Assembly (NCBI RefSeq): GCF_000617845.2
Contig: NZ_DF820425.1
Span: 875,690-939,689, forward strand
Direction of reading: 5' to 3'
DNA: 64,000 nucleotides
Source: Bradyrhizobium sp. DOA9
Lineage (GTDB): Bacteria; Pseudomonadota; Alphaproteobacteria; Rhizobiales; Xanthobacteraceae
In this document: piece after piece, positions 38,338-48,704 of the stretch
How positions within the stretch are numbered: position 1 is the stretch's first letter
Layout: each line of letters opens with the position of its first letter
Position numbers and translations under genes: made by a program
Notes under the pieces: model-generated
What the model was told of the DNA's origin: nothing
What the model saw: only the letters and a program-made list of their open reading frames with translations
The model's database searches: none

Positions 38338-39921
38338 ATGCCCCATCTGGTTTCGGAACGGACGTTGCTTTCTGGGAAGATTTTCTTCAATTTCGGCCAG
38401 TCGTCGATTGATTGCGTCGTGCGCCGGCTGACCGAGGAGGCGGCGACGCTGGAGATGGAGAGCGGCCTCGGCGTGCCCGAGCAATTCCAGCTCAGGATCG
38501 CGGGGCGCGACGTGCTGACCTGCCGTGTGATCTGGCGCTCGGACCGCCAGGTCGGCGTCGCGATCGAGCAACCGGACAGTGTCGAGCATCCCGCCGGCGA
38601 GGAGCGCGGACGCTCGTCCGATGCGCTCATGCGCGGACAGATGCTCGCGCTGCGCGCCGCGCTTGATTTCGTACCGCTCGGAATCGTGCTGCTGGATGCA
38701 GATCTGCGCGCAAGGTTGATCAATCGCGCATTCCGGCAGATGTGGTTGTTGCCGGACGAGGTCGCCAACAGCTATCCGTCCTTCGTGACCCTGATGCATC
38801 ATGGCCGCGATACACTCGCTTACGAGATTCCACCGGCCGAACTCGAGGCCTACGTCGCCGGGCGGGTCCGTCACGTTCAGGCCGGTGACGCGTCGCCGCT
38901 CGATCTGCGTCGCTCCGGCGGCGACGTCGTTCGCATGCAATGTACGCCGCTGCCGGACGGCGGGCGAATGCTGACCTATACGCCCGTCACCGATATCGTG
39001 CGCGCCTCCGACGAGCTGAAGCTGCTGCGCGATGCGCTGGAGAATGTCGAGGACGGCGTGCTGCTGCTCGATCACGATCTCAACGCCAGCTTCATGAATC
39101 GACGGATGCGGCGGTTTTGGGAAGTGAGCGAGCAGGAGGCGGCAAGCCGACCGGCCTATTCATCGCTGGTGAGCCGGGCTCAACGCGCGAGTGCGCCGAA
39201 CATTCCCGCAAATGAACTGACGAGATTTCCGGCGAGGCGGCTCGCAGAGGTCAAGGCCGGCGATCACGTGCGTGACCTTCAGACGCCTGACGGGCGGCGG
39301 ATCAGGGCCCATTGCACCACAATGGCAAACGGCGGCCGCATGCTGACCTATGTCGACATCACCGATCTCACCAACAAAGCCGCCATGCTGGAGCGACTGG
39401 CGACCACCGATCCGCTCACGGGGCTTTACAATCGTCGGCATTTCCTCGGGGCCCTCGATGCGGAATGGAGTCGCTTCCAGCGCTACTACCGCTCGGTCTC
39501 GGTCCTGATGCTCGATATCGACCATTTCAAGTCGGTGAACGATCGCTATGGTCACGCGGTCGGCGACGAAGCGATCAAGGCCGTCGCAGCCGCATGCAAC
39601 GAGGGCAAGCGCAAGTCCGATCTCGTCGGCCGCCTCGGCGGCGAGGAGTTCGCGGTTCTGCTGCCCGAGACCAGCCTGTCACGCGCCTGGCTCGTCGCCG
39701 AGCGAATCCGCAAACGCGCGATGGCGATCCTGCTGAACGCGCATCAGGCGCAGTTCGGCGTCACCGTGAGCATCGGCATCGCGGAGGCCACCGTCAGCAT
39801 GTCCGGCATCGATGCGCTGATGGCCGCGGCCGATCACGCGCTCTACCAGGCCAAGGCCGAGGGCCGCAATCGCTGCGTCGCCTTCGTGCCTGCGCCGCCC
39901 GCCAGCAAGGCGGCAGAGTAG
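38338..39921 (+). CDS. Diguanylate cyclase with PilZ-like and PAS domains
   Basis: 527 aa. An N-terminal PilZ-fold-like segment (about 10-80, with IDCVVRRLTEEAATLEM) is followed by two PAS_7-like domains (about 105-225 and 230-345, each with a GGRMLTY ending). The GGDEF domain is at about 365-515, active site GGEEF with the upstream inhibitory site RKSD five residues before, so c-di-GMP synthesis with product inhibition is expected. No membrane segment. Start at MPHLVSE; the frame extends upstream without support. Confidence 0.9.
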   Translation: MPHLVSERTLLSGKIFFNFGQSSIDCVVRRLTEEAATLEMESGLGVPEQFQLRIAGRDVLTCRVIWRSDRQVGVAIEQPDSVEHPAGEERGRSSDALMRGQMLALRAALDFVPLGIVLLDADLRARLINRAFRQMWLLPDEVANSYPSFVTLMHHGRDTLAYEIPPAELEAYVAGRVRHVQAGDASPLDLRRSGGDVVRMQCTPLPDGGRMLTYTPVTDIVRASDELKLLRDALENVEDGVLLLDHDLNASFMNRRMRRFWEVSEQEAASRPAYSSLVSRAQRASAPNIPANELTRFPARRLAEVKAGDHVRDLQTPDGRRIRAHCTTMANGGRMLTYVDITDLTNKAAMLERLATTDPLTGLYNRRHFLGALDAEWSRFQRYYRSVSVLMLDIDHFKSVNDRYGHAVGDEAIKAVAAACNEGKRKSDLVGRLGGEEFAVLLPETSLSRAWLVAERIRKRAMAILLNAHQAQFGVTVSIGIAEATVSMSGIDALMAAADHALYQAKAEGRNRCVAFVPAPPASKAAE

Positions 39922-39936
39922 TCGAAGGGGTCAGGC

Positions 39937-40497
39937 TTAGTCCGGCACCGGCACATCGAAGGTGTTAAGCGTGACCGAGACCATGCAGTAGACGCCGACG
40001 AGATAGGACAGCTCGGCCGCGCCGTGCTCGCCGAATTCCTTCACGGCCGCACGCCAGGTCAGCTCCGGCAACACGCCGCCGCTGACCAGCGCCGAAGCCA
40101 TGTCGTAGGCGATGGCTTCCTGCCTGGTGAGGTCCACCGGCCGCTGGCCGGCGACGATGGTCGCGAGCTTCTCGTCGGAGAGACCACGCTGCTCGGCCAC
40201 CAGCACATGAGCGTAGAGCTCGTAACCGGAGCGGAAATGCGAGCCGGTGACGAGGATCGCGACCTCGCGTACGGCCGCGGGCAGCAGCGGGTTCGAGGCG
40301 ATCGCCTTGACCAGCTCCCACACCGGCTTGCCGAAGCGCGGCTCGCGGAGCCAGGGATTCCAGGGCCCGAGCAGCGCGCCGTCCTCGCGCATGTTCACGA
40401 AACCCTTGAAGTGGTCCTGCATGCCGGCCCGCATGTCGTCATAGAGCGGCTTCTGTTCGGCACTCAGGTCTTTCGGATCGAGAATGGGAAGGCGCAC
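39937..40497 (-). CDS. Carboxymuconolactone decarboxylase family protein
   Basis: 186 aa from a GTG with GAGGAG 8 bases upstream. The core ELVKAIASNPLLPAAVREVA and VTGSHFRSGYELYAHVLVAE (about 60-105) match the CMD/AhpD fold, but the usual CxxC is replaced (SGYELYAH), so a peroxidase-type redox role is unlikely. Possibly a decarboxylase-like or unknown enzyme. Convergent with the diguanylate cyclase gene. Confidence 0.85.
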   Translation of the reverse strand: MRLPILDPKDLSAEQKPLYDDMRAGMQDHFKGFVNMREDGALLGPWNPWLREPRFGKPVWELVKAIASNPLLPAAVREVAILVTGSHFRSGYELYAHVLVAEQRGLSDEKLATIVAGQRPVDLTRQEAIAYDMASALVSGGVLPELTWRAAVKEFGEHGAAELSYLVGVYCMVSVTLNTFDVPVPD

Positions 40498-40649
40498 GGC
40501 GGGATCTCCTCGTTGAGAAGACGCAACCGTCGCCTGCAGGGACACGCGAGGCAAGTGAAGTTGCCGTGACGACCGGGCGATTTAAGTAGTGTAGAGATAT
40601 CCGCACAACCATGCTATGTCCCAGTAGTCTGTTATTGGCATGTCATCGA

Positions 40650-41225
40650 ATGATCAATCTGATTGTCGGACTTGATAGTTGGGTTATTCAGGACGGCAAC
40701 TACGGCGATTTCGCGCAAGCGACAAGCGTGTCATTCGCGCTCGAATTCTACCCGATAGTTCCGCTTTCGAAGTGCGGTCGATTTGACCGCAAAGCTCCAT
40801 CAGTCGAGCGAATAGTGGAGACTTCATACCAAGTCGTCGGCCAAGTCGTGCACGCACAAGAGGATTGGTGGGTACTAGACGCCGGCATTCTCATGTATTG
40901 CGACGGAAAGCCTCCTGACAATGTTCGCCTGGACGAATGGTTGGAAGGACTAATCTCCATTGGAGTAGACCCATTCTTCTATTTTGAAAGCCAGGCGCAT
41001 CAGCCGGGCGCACCTGCCTTGGTCTACGATTGGAAGATCGACAAGATCGAAATGGAGACCGGCCCTTTCATTGAAACGAAGCCAAAGCACTTTGAGCGAG
41101 ATCCCGAAAAATGCGGATGGCAAGAGGTTGCCAAGACCGATGCGTGGCGCGAACAGGGCCCTTATCTGCTCCACTGTACGCGCCTAGGCGGTCCGCGCTG
41201 GCCCAAAGGCAGGGATCGTCCCTGA
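40650..41225 (+). CDS. Orphan protein of unknown function, AT-richer than neighbours
   Basis: 191 aa starting NLIVGLDSWVIQDGNYGDFA. No signal peptide, no membrane segment; rich in aromatic and acidic residues (EDWWVLDAGILMY, FFYFESQAHQPG, PKHFERDPEKCGW). Two 60-base lines I counted in it are about 50 and 47 percent GC, far below adjacent genes, and codon use is less biased, so recent acquisition is likely. The overall look (small, acidic, aromatic) resembles immunity-type or phage-accessory proteins, but I do not recognise a family. No partner toxin is visible. Confidence 0.65.
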   Translation: MINLIVGLDSWVIQDGNYGDFAQATSVSFALEFYPIVPLSKCGRFDRKAPSVERIVETSYQVVGQVVHAQEDWWVLDAGILMYCDGKPPDNVRLDEWLEGLISIGVDPFFYFESQAHQPGAPALVYDWKIDKIEMETGPFIETKPKHFERDPEKCGWQEVAKTDAWREQGPYLLHCTRLGGPRWPKGRDRP

Positions 41226-41240
41226 CTGGTGCCGGCCGTA

Positions 41241-42401
41241 TTAGCTCAGCGCGTTATGCACTTGCGGATTGACGACGTCGTCGACCTCGAGCATCAGCGG
41301 ATCACCTGTCGCAAGGAACGACGACAGCGCCGCTTCGGCCGGCGCGGGATCGAGACCGCGCGCCTTCAGCCATTCCGGCTCATAATAGGTCTGCCGGTAG
41401 CGCTCGCCGGAATCGCAGATCAGCGTCACCAGCGATCCCGTGACGTTGGCCTGGCGCATCTCCGAGGCGAGCCGGCACAGCGCCAGGAAGTTGGTGCCGG
41501 TGGAGCCGCCGACCGGGCGGCGCAGCCGGCGCGACAGCACGTTCATCGCCCCGATCGTTGCCGCGTCCGGGATCTTCATCATGCGGTCGACCACGCCGGG
41601 CACGAAGGAGGGCTCGCAGCGCGGACGGCCGACGCCCTCGATCAGCGACGGGCGGTCGCAGACGCGCGAGCGGTCCTGCGCGCGGAAGCAATCGAAGAAG
41701 GCGGAATGCTCGACGTCGGCGACGCACAGCCGCGTCGGATATTGCCGATAGCGCAGATAACGTCCGATGGTCGCCGACGTGCCGCCGGTGCCGGCGCCCA
41801 TCACGATCCAGTCCGGAATCGGCCGCGGCTCGCCCGCCAATTGCGTGAAGATGGACTCGGCGATGTTGTTGTTGCCGCGCCAGTCGGTGGCGCGCTCGGC
41901 GAAGGTGAACTGGTCCATGTAATGGCCGTTCAGCCGGCCGGCGAGCGCGGCTGCTTCCGCATAGAGCGCGCGGCCGTCGTCGATCAAATGGCAATTGCCG
42001 CCATAATGCTCGATCGCGGCGATCTTCTCCGCCGAGGTCGTACGCGGCATCACGGCGTAGAAGGGCACCCCGATCATCTCTGCGAAATAGGCTTCCGACA
42101 CCGCGGTCGATCCCGAGGAGGCCTCGACCACGGGCGTGCCTGCGCGGATGTGGCCGTTGCAGAGCGCATACAGAAAGAGCGAGCGCGCGAGCCGATGCTT
42201 CAGGCTGCCGGTCGGATGCGTGGACTCATCCTTCAGGTAGATGTCGATGCCCGATAGCGCCGGCACGATCAGCCGGATCAGGTGCGTGTCGGCGGTGCGG
42301 CACTGGTCGGCCTCGATCGCCGCCACGGCGTCGTCGACCCAGCCGCGCCGATAGGCTGGCCCGGCCGGATCGTGCTGGCGGAAGGGGAATGTCTGCATCA
42401 T
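41241..42401 (-). CDS. PLP-dependent cysteine synthase family protein (Cds1-like)
   Basis: 386 aa fold-type II PLP enzyme. PLP lysine in [20 protein letters not shown] (about 60-80), phosphate loop [17 protein letters not shown] near 205, and substrate loop [14 protein letters not shown]. The extra N-terminal and C-terminal parts match L-cysteine desulfhydrase-type members rather than CysK. It may release sulfide from cysteine or make cysteine. Either of two adjacent ATGs can start it. Convergent with the orphan gene. Confidence 0.85.
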   Translation of the reverse strand: MMQTFPFRQHDPAGPAYRRGWVDDAVAAIEADQCRTADTHLIRLIVPALSGIDIYLKDESTHPTGSLKHRLARSLFLYALCNGHIRAGTPVVEASSGSTAVSEAYFAEMIGVPFYAVMPRTTSAEKIAAIEHYGGNCHLIDDGRALYAEAAALAGRLNGHYMDQFTFAERATDWRGNNNIAESIFTQLAGEPRPIPDWIVMGAGTGGTSATIGRYLRYRQYPTRLCVADVEHSAFFDCFRAQDRSRVCDRPSLIEGVGRPRCEPSFVPGVVDRMMKIPDAATIGAMNVLSRRLRRPVGGSTGTNFLALCRLASEMRQANVTGSLVTLICDSGERYRQTYYEPEWLKARGLDPAPAEAALSSFLATGDPLMLEVDDVVNPQVHNALS

Positions 42402-42578
42402 ACGAATCTCTCATGATGCGGATCGCGCATCAAGTGCGCTGAATAACGCTCCTGCTCGAAAGACCAGCCGCGAGGCTCGCGTGTGCGCGCGCAAGGCAAG
42501 TGAGTTTCCGGGACGGCCGAGTGGCTTGGCAGAACGCTTGCGATATGCTGACATTGCCGTGATGCTGGGGCTTACGGA

Positions 42579-42977
42579 ATGAAATTTGAAGCCTGGATCG
42601 CGATGCTGGGCCTGCTCTGGGCAACGATCGGACCGGCGCATGCGATGCAATTCGATCGGACGGTCCCGTCCGGAACAACGGTCAGAATGCATCACTACCG
42701 CTCGTGGGGAAAGAACTGCGAGGGCAATGGCGGCATGGTGAAGCTGCTGACCAAGCCGCAGCACGGCAAGCTGACGACGCGCACCGTGGACTCGCGCATC
42801 GAGATCAACCGCTTCGCCCGCGGCGGCGGTACGCCATGCACCGGACGGCCGATCAAGGCCTTCGAGGTCAATTACCGATCGAATCCGGGCTATCGCGGCC
42901 CGGATAGTTTCACCATCGAGATGATCACCGGCAGGGGCAGCCGCGACGTCGATACCTATTCGATCACCGTCCAATAA
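42579..42977 (+). CDS. Small secreted protein of unknown function
   Basis: 132 aa. Signal peptide about 1-22 (AMLGLLWATIGPAHA). The mature domain resembles a cadherin/Ig-like repeat: LTKPQHGKLTTRTVD, then GYRGPDSFTIEMITGRGSR and a terminal TYSITVQ strand, a pattern seen in VCBS/Big-like modules. Two cysteines (NCEGN and PCTGR) may pair. Function unknown. Convergent with the Lrp-type regulator, 12 bases between stops. Confidence 0.75.
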   Translation: MKFEAWIAMLGLLWATIGPAHAMQFDRTVPSGTTVRMHHYRSWGKNCEGNGGMVKLLTKPQHGKLTTRTVDSRIEINRFARGGGTPCTGRPIKAFEVNYRSNPGYRGPDSFTIEMITGRGSRDVDTYSITVQ

Positions 42978-42989
42978 CGGCACGCCCGC

Positions 42990-43454
42990 TCAAAATTCCA
43001 GCGGCGCGTTGTCGACGACTTCCTTCATCACGAAGAAGGTCCGGGTCTGGCGCACGCCGGGGAGCGCGATCAGCTGCTCGCCGTGGATGCGGTTGAAATC
43101 CTCCATGTCGCCGACGCGGATCTTGAGGAAGTAGTCGAAATCGCCGGCGACGAGGTGGCAGTCGAGCACGAATTTCAGTTTTGCGATCGCCTGCTCGAAG
43201 GTGGCAAAGCTTTCCGGCGTCGAGCGGTCGAGCACGACGCCGACCATCACCAGGGTGCCCTTGGCCACCTTCTTCGGGGCGACCATGGCGCGCACGGTGG
43301 GGATGAAGCCGTCCTCGAACAGGCGCTGGGTGCGGCGATGGCAGGTGGCGGGGCTGATGGCGACCGTTTCGGCCAGCTCGGCATTGCTGAGCCGGCCGTT
43401 ATTCTGAAGCAATCTCAGGATCTTAAGGTCAGTGCGGTCCAGTCGGGCGGCCAT
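42990..43454 (-). CDS. acdR: Lrp/AsnC family regulator, probable ACC deaminase activator
   Basis: 154 aa from the ATG before AARLDRTDL, which has GAAAG about 9 bases upstream; an ATG 15 bases earlier is possible. N-terminal helix-turn-helix (LQNNGRLSNAELAETVAISP) and C-terminal RAM/ligand domain (VLDCHLVAGDFDYFLKIRVG). It is divergent from acdS, exactly the arrangement of AcdR/LrpL, which activates ACC deaminase in the presence of ACC. Gene name rests on this position and family. Confidence 0.88.
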   Translation of the reverse strand: MAARLDRTDLKILRLLQNNGRLSNAELAETVAISPATCHRRTQRLFEDGFIPTVRAMVAPKKVAKGTLVMVGVVLDRSTPESFATFEQAIAKLKFVLDCHLVAGDFDYFLKIRVGDMEDFNRIHGEQLIALPGVRQTRTFFVMKEVVDNAPLEF

Positions 43455-43524
43455 GAAAGAAGCTTTCATTAATTGGTATTATTCTGGAAGGAACATTAGT
43501 GCATGTCGCCTCTTCCGCAAGAAG

Positions 43525-43543
43525 TTGCGCAGCATTGGCGCAA
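43525..43543. promoter_or_regulatory. Inverted repeat TTGCGC-N7-GCGCAA in the acdR/acdS region
   Basis: The only clear dyad in the divergent region, about 70 bases before the acdS ATG. Lrp proteins and other dimers bind such spaced repeats. It is a candidate operator, unproven; it could equally be part of a transcript hairpin. Confidence 0.35.
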
Positions 43544-43612
43544 TATTCGAGAGCACATTTTTCCGACGCGATGCTAGGCAGCTGCCAACACCAACGCCAA
43601 TCGGGATGACCC

Positions 43613-44629
43613 ATGAAGCTGGACAAATTTCCGCGCTATCCTTTGACCTTCGGCCCGACGCCCATCGAGAAGCTGGAGCGGCTGTCAAAACATCTCGGCG
43701 GCAATGTCGAGATCTATGCCAAGCGCGAGGACTGCAATTCCGGTCTCGCCTATGGCGGCAACAAGCTGCGCAAGCTCGAATACATCATCCCCGATGCGAT
43801 CGCCTCCAATGCCGATACGCTGGTCTCGATCGGCGGCGTGCAATCCAACCACACCCGCATGATCGCGGCGGTCGCGGCCAAGCTCGGCATGAAGTGCCGC
43901 CTGGTGCAGGAGGCCTGGGTGCCGCACGAGGACGCCGTCTATGACCGCGTCGGCAACATCATGCTCTCGCGCATCATGGGCGCCGACGTGCGCCTGGTCG
44001 ACGACGGCTTCGACATCGGCATCCGCAAGAGCTGGGAGCAGGCGATCGAGGAAGTGAAGGCCGCGGGCGGCAAGCCCTATGCGATTCCCGCCGGCGCCTC
44101 CGTGCATAAGTTTGGGGGCCTCGGCTATGTCGGCTTCGCCGAGGAGGTGCGCAAGCAGGAAGCCGAGCTCGGCTTCAAGTTCGACTACATCGTCGTCTGC
44201 ACCGTCACCGGCTCCACCCATGCCGGCATGCTGGTCGGCTTTGCCGCCGACGGCCGTGCACGAAAGGTGATCGGCATCGACGCCTCCTGCACGCCCGCCC
44301 AGACCAAGGCGCAGGTGCTCTCGATCGCGCAGAACACGGCAAAGCTCGTCGAGCTCGGCAAGGACATCGTTGCCGACGACGTCGTGTTGGTCGAGGATTA
44401 CGCCTATCCAGCCTATGGCGTGCCCTCGGAAGAGACCAAGGAGGCCATCCGCCTCACCGCGCGTCTCGAAGCGATGATCACCGACCCTGTCTACGAGGGT
44501 AAATCGATGCAAGGCTTGATCGACCTGACCAAAAAGGGCCATTTCGAGAAGGGCGCGAAGATTTTGTACGCCCATCTTGGCGGCGCCCCGGCGCTCAACG
44601 GCTACGGCTACGCGTTCCGGAACGGCTAG
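43613..44629 (+). CDS. acdS: 1-aminocyclopropane-1-carboxylate deaminase
   Basis: 338 aa. PLP lysine Lys51 in [10 protein letters not shown], nucleophile Ser78 (VQSNH), Tyr294, and the diagnostic Glu295 (VYEGKS) and Leu322 (HLGG) are all present, separating true ACC deaminase from D-cysteine desulfhydrase. It splits the plant ethylene precursor ACC into ammonia and 2-oxobutyrate, lowering plant ethylene. Divergent from the Lrp-type regulator and ended by a long palindrome. Confidence 0.97.
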   Translation: MKLDKFPRYPLTFGPTPIEKLERLSKHLGGNVEIYAKREDCNSGLAYGGNKLRKLEYIIPDAIASNADTLVSIGGVQSNHTRMIAAVAAKLGMKCRLVQEAWVPHEDAVYDRVGNIMLSRIMGADVRLVDDGFDIGIRKSWEQAIEEVKAAGGKPYAIPAGASVHKFGGLGYVGFAEEVRKQEAELGFKFDYIVVCTVTGSTHAGMLVGFAADGRARKVIGIDASCTPAQTKAQVLSIAQNTAKLVELGKDIVADDVVLVEDYAYPAYGVPSEETKEAIRLTARLEAMITDPVYEGKSMQGLIDLTKKGHFEKGAKILYAHLGGAPALNGYGYAFRNG

Positions 44630-44636
44630 CTCCTCT

Positions 44637-44678
44637 GTCGTCCCTGGGGCGCGACGAAGTCGCGCCCTGGGATGACGA
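44637..44678. terminator. Palindrome between convergent acdS and recQ
   Basis: GTCGTCCCTGGGGCGCGAC, loop GAA, GTCGCGCCCTGGGATGACGAC. About 19 pairs with one or two mismatches, 7 bases after the acdS stop. Related in ends (GTCGTCC, GACGAC) to the hairpin at 62541-62565. Likely two-way terminator and dispersed repeat. Confidence 0.75.
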
Positions 44679-44697
44679 CTGGGGAATAGGGCGCGCC

Positions 44698-46563
<1,866 letters not shown>

Positions 46564-46698
46564 GGGCGGAGCGGATCAGGCCGTGGGATTCGTCACAAGG
46601 CCAGTCGCATGCTGGTGTGGCTGTGGCAAGGCCATCTTCTCCCTCTCCTCGCAAGCGATCCGGGTTATCATCGGGCTGGGCACTGACAGGACCCACAG

Positions 46699-46784
46699 CG
46701 TCACGGCCGGGCTTGTCCCGGCCATCCACGCCTCTCCACGTAGCACCAACAACGTTGCTGCCCGGGACAAGCCCGGGCATGACG
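46699..46784. repeat. Inverted repeat, GGGCTTGTCCCG family (copy 3)
   Basis: Left arm CGTCACGGCCGGGCTTGTCC and onward, including GGCCATCCACG as in copy 1; right arm CCCGGGACAAGCCCGGGC then ATGACG. It lies in the 280-base gap upstream of recQ and downstream of the deacetylase gene. A small CCTCTCCC-type hairpin follows at 46813-46833, next to the deacetylase stop. No gene fits in this gap. Confidence 0.88.
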
Positions 46785-46843
46785 ACCTCTGCCGAATGGT
46801 CGAACGCAACTGCCTCTCCCAAGCGCGGAGAGGTGAAAAAGGG

Positions 46844-47587
46844 CTACGCCCCGATCCGTTGCAGGGCTTCTGCGACCGTCACGATCGGCATGTTGCGCTT
46901 GGCGGCGGCTTCGAGCGCATGACGCATCAGATGCGGCGTGCAGCCATAGGGGCTCGGTTTGTCGGTGACGTCGTGGCCGTAGAAGATCAGCCAGCCGCCG
47001 CTTAAGACCGCATCGTTGAAATAGCGATCGATCCCCGCCGTGTCGATCTCGCGATCGATCAAGGGCGAGGCGCGCAGAAATTGGAGGTCGATGATGCCGC
47101 TGTTGACGCCGGGAAGGATGCCGCGCGCGGAGCGGAAGGCTCTTGCCAGCTGCGGCTTGCGCCAGACCGAGGCGATGCCATAGGGATAGGCGAAATTCTG
47201 CGGCTGGATCGAGGCATCGATGCCGTGGATATGACTGCGGTTTCGTTCGATCTCGCGCGCCATCGCGGCTTCGTCGAGCGTGGCCGAGCTCCGATGCGAG
47301 AAGGTGTGGCAGGCAATCTCGTGCCCGGCGCGGTGAAGTCGAACGATCGCGTCATCCGACAAGCCATGCCAATACTCCGACGGCCGACCGATCAGGCTGC
47401 CGGCGAGGTAATAGGTGCCGCGCCCGCCGTGCCGCTCCAGAAGCTCGGCGCCCTCGCCTGCGGCGCTATCGGGGGCGTCATCGAATGTGAAGCTCACCAT
47501 CGGCGCATGCGCAGGCAGCCGATGCGGCGCGGCGCGGAAATGCCGGGCCAGCCGATTGCTCACGCGTCCCTTCAGTGCCGACCACAC
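46844..47587 (-). CDS. Polysaccharide deacetylase family protein
   Basis: 247 aa from a GTG with weak ribosome site. NodB-type domain: metal Asp in SFTFDDAPDSAAGE (about 32-45), His pair in GHEIACHTFSHRSS, and the catalytic region PQNFAYPYGIASVW, plus FYGHDVTDKPSPYGC. It would deacetylate a surface or cell-wall polysaccharide. No signal peptide is obvious, so the place of action is uncertain. It is not in a nod gene context. Confidence 0.88.
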   Translation of the reverse strand: MWSALKGRVSNRLARHFRAAPHRLPAHAPMVSFTFDDAPDSAAGEGAELLERHGGRGTYYLAGSLIGRPSEYWHGLSDDAIVRLHRAGHEIACHTFSHRSSATLDEAAMAREIERNRSHIHGIDASIQPQNFAYPYGIASVWRKPQLARAFRSARGILPGVNSGIIDLQFLRASPLIDREIDTAGIDRYFNDAVLSGGWLIFYGHDVTDKPSPYGCTPHLMRHALEAAAKRNMPIVTVAEALQRIGA

Positions 47588-47693
47588 GACTGCGTTTCCC
47601 GTGATGTCTTCTTGCCCTACTGAAACATTCGTACGCAGATCGAAGCAAGCCTAACGACCGGGTAATCCTAACGCCGAACAAAGAGCGTTTCAG

Positions 47694-48692
47694 CTAGCGC
47701 ACCGAGATCGTCGCGTCGGCGTCCGCGCCGAGATAGCGCAACCAATTGCGGAAGAGCACCGCCGCCGCGTCGCCAGCGCCGATATCGGCACGCAGGTTCA
47801 GCGCGGGCAGCTCGTTGCTGAGCGCCGGATGGCGCTGGTGTGCCGCCTTCCTCTCGAAGCGAGCCAGCTTCTCTTCTGTTGCTGCGTCAAAATAACTCAC
47901 CGGCAGGTGAGGATAGTTCTCCCGCTCCCGCGCGAGATAGCGGCCGATGTCACGCAGATATTCGCGCTGGAGCGACAGTGCGTCATATTCCGGGTGGCCC
48001 TGGAAGAACACGAAGCGGCTGGCATATTGGCGAACGAAGACGTCGACGCCGGCCTCCTCCGACCGCGTCAGCACCTGATAACCGGTCCGCACGAGGTCGC
48101 TCTCGGCGATCGCGTTCAGACGTGAATGCGAGACCTTGAGCGGCGCAGGCGCGGAGCGCGTCAGGGAATCGTCCGCCACGACGTCGCAAGCGAAAATGCC
48201 GTGGCATTTGGCCGGCAGCCGCCGCCGTTCAATGCCGTCGAGATGCAGCACCGCGGCATGCGCGGCAAGGCACGACCAGATCGTCGAACGCGTGTTCGCC
48301 TTGGCCCAGTCGACCAGGTTGGTGAGGTCGCGCCAGTACGGCTCCCGGTCGAGCTCGGGCGCGATCGGCTCTGCGCCCGTCACGATCAGCCCGTCGAATT
48401 TGCCGCGCTCGAGATCGGAAAGATCGGAATACTCGCTCTCGACATGCCACTTCGCCTCCGGCGATCGCTTCACGGTGGGAAGCGAGAAGCAGTGGAAACG
48501 GATACGGCGCGAGCCTGCTGCGGCCTGAAGCAGCTTCGTGAACTGCCGCTCGGTCGCCTTCAACGCGGCATCCGGCATGTTGTTGACGAGGCCGATGGTG
48601 AGCTCGGCGCCGGGATCGCGCGCGAGGTCGTGCGCGGCCGGCACCAGCGTAGGGCCCGCGATGACCTGATCCTTGTCGATCAAGATCGTCAT
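47694..48692 (-). CDS. metA: Homoserine O-acyltransferase, MetA family (divergent)
   Basis: 332 aa. The MetA fold is recognisable: FDGLIVTGAEPIAPELDREP (about 101-120), catalytic Cys in IWSCLAAHAAVLH, and His/Glu in FFQGHPEYDALS. The donor-specificity residue, Gly in E. coli (succinyl-CoA) and Glu in Bacillus cereus (acetyl-CoA), aligns with Ile here, and the MPKK lysines are MPDA. Acyl donor is therefore open. It follows metY by 12 bases in the same direction, so it makes the acylhomoserine that metY uses. Confidence 0.85.
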   Translation of the reverse strand: MTILIDKDQVIAGPTLVPAAHDLARDPGAELTIGLVNNMPDAALKATERQFTKLLQAAAGSRRIRFHCFSLPTVKRSPEAKWHVESEYSDLSDLERGKFDGLIVTGAEPIAPELDREPYWRDLTNLVDWAKANTRSTIWSCLAAHAAVLHLDGIERRRLPAKCHGIFACDVVADDSLTRSAPAPLKVSHSRLNAIAESDLVRTGYQVLTRSEEAGVDVFVRQYASRFVFFQGHPEYDALSLQREYLRDIGRYLARERENYPHLPVSYFDAATEEKLARFERKAAHQRHPALSNELPALNLRADIGAGDAAAVLFRNWLRYLGADADATISVR

Positions 48693-48704
48693 GGACGGCG
48701 CCGC

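Noticed and set aside
39937..40497. AhpD-type peroxidase
   Set aside because: The fold region matches but the CxxC redox pair is absent.
46844..47587. NodB (nodulation chitooligosaccharide deacetylase)
   Set aside because: The domain is NodB-type, but there is no nod gene or nod box nearby and the neighbours are recQ and metA, so a general polysaccharide deacetylase is the safer call.
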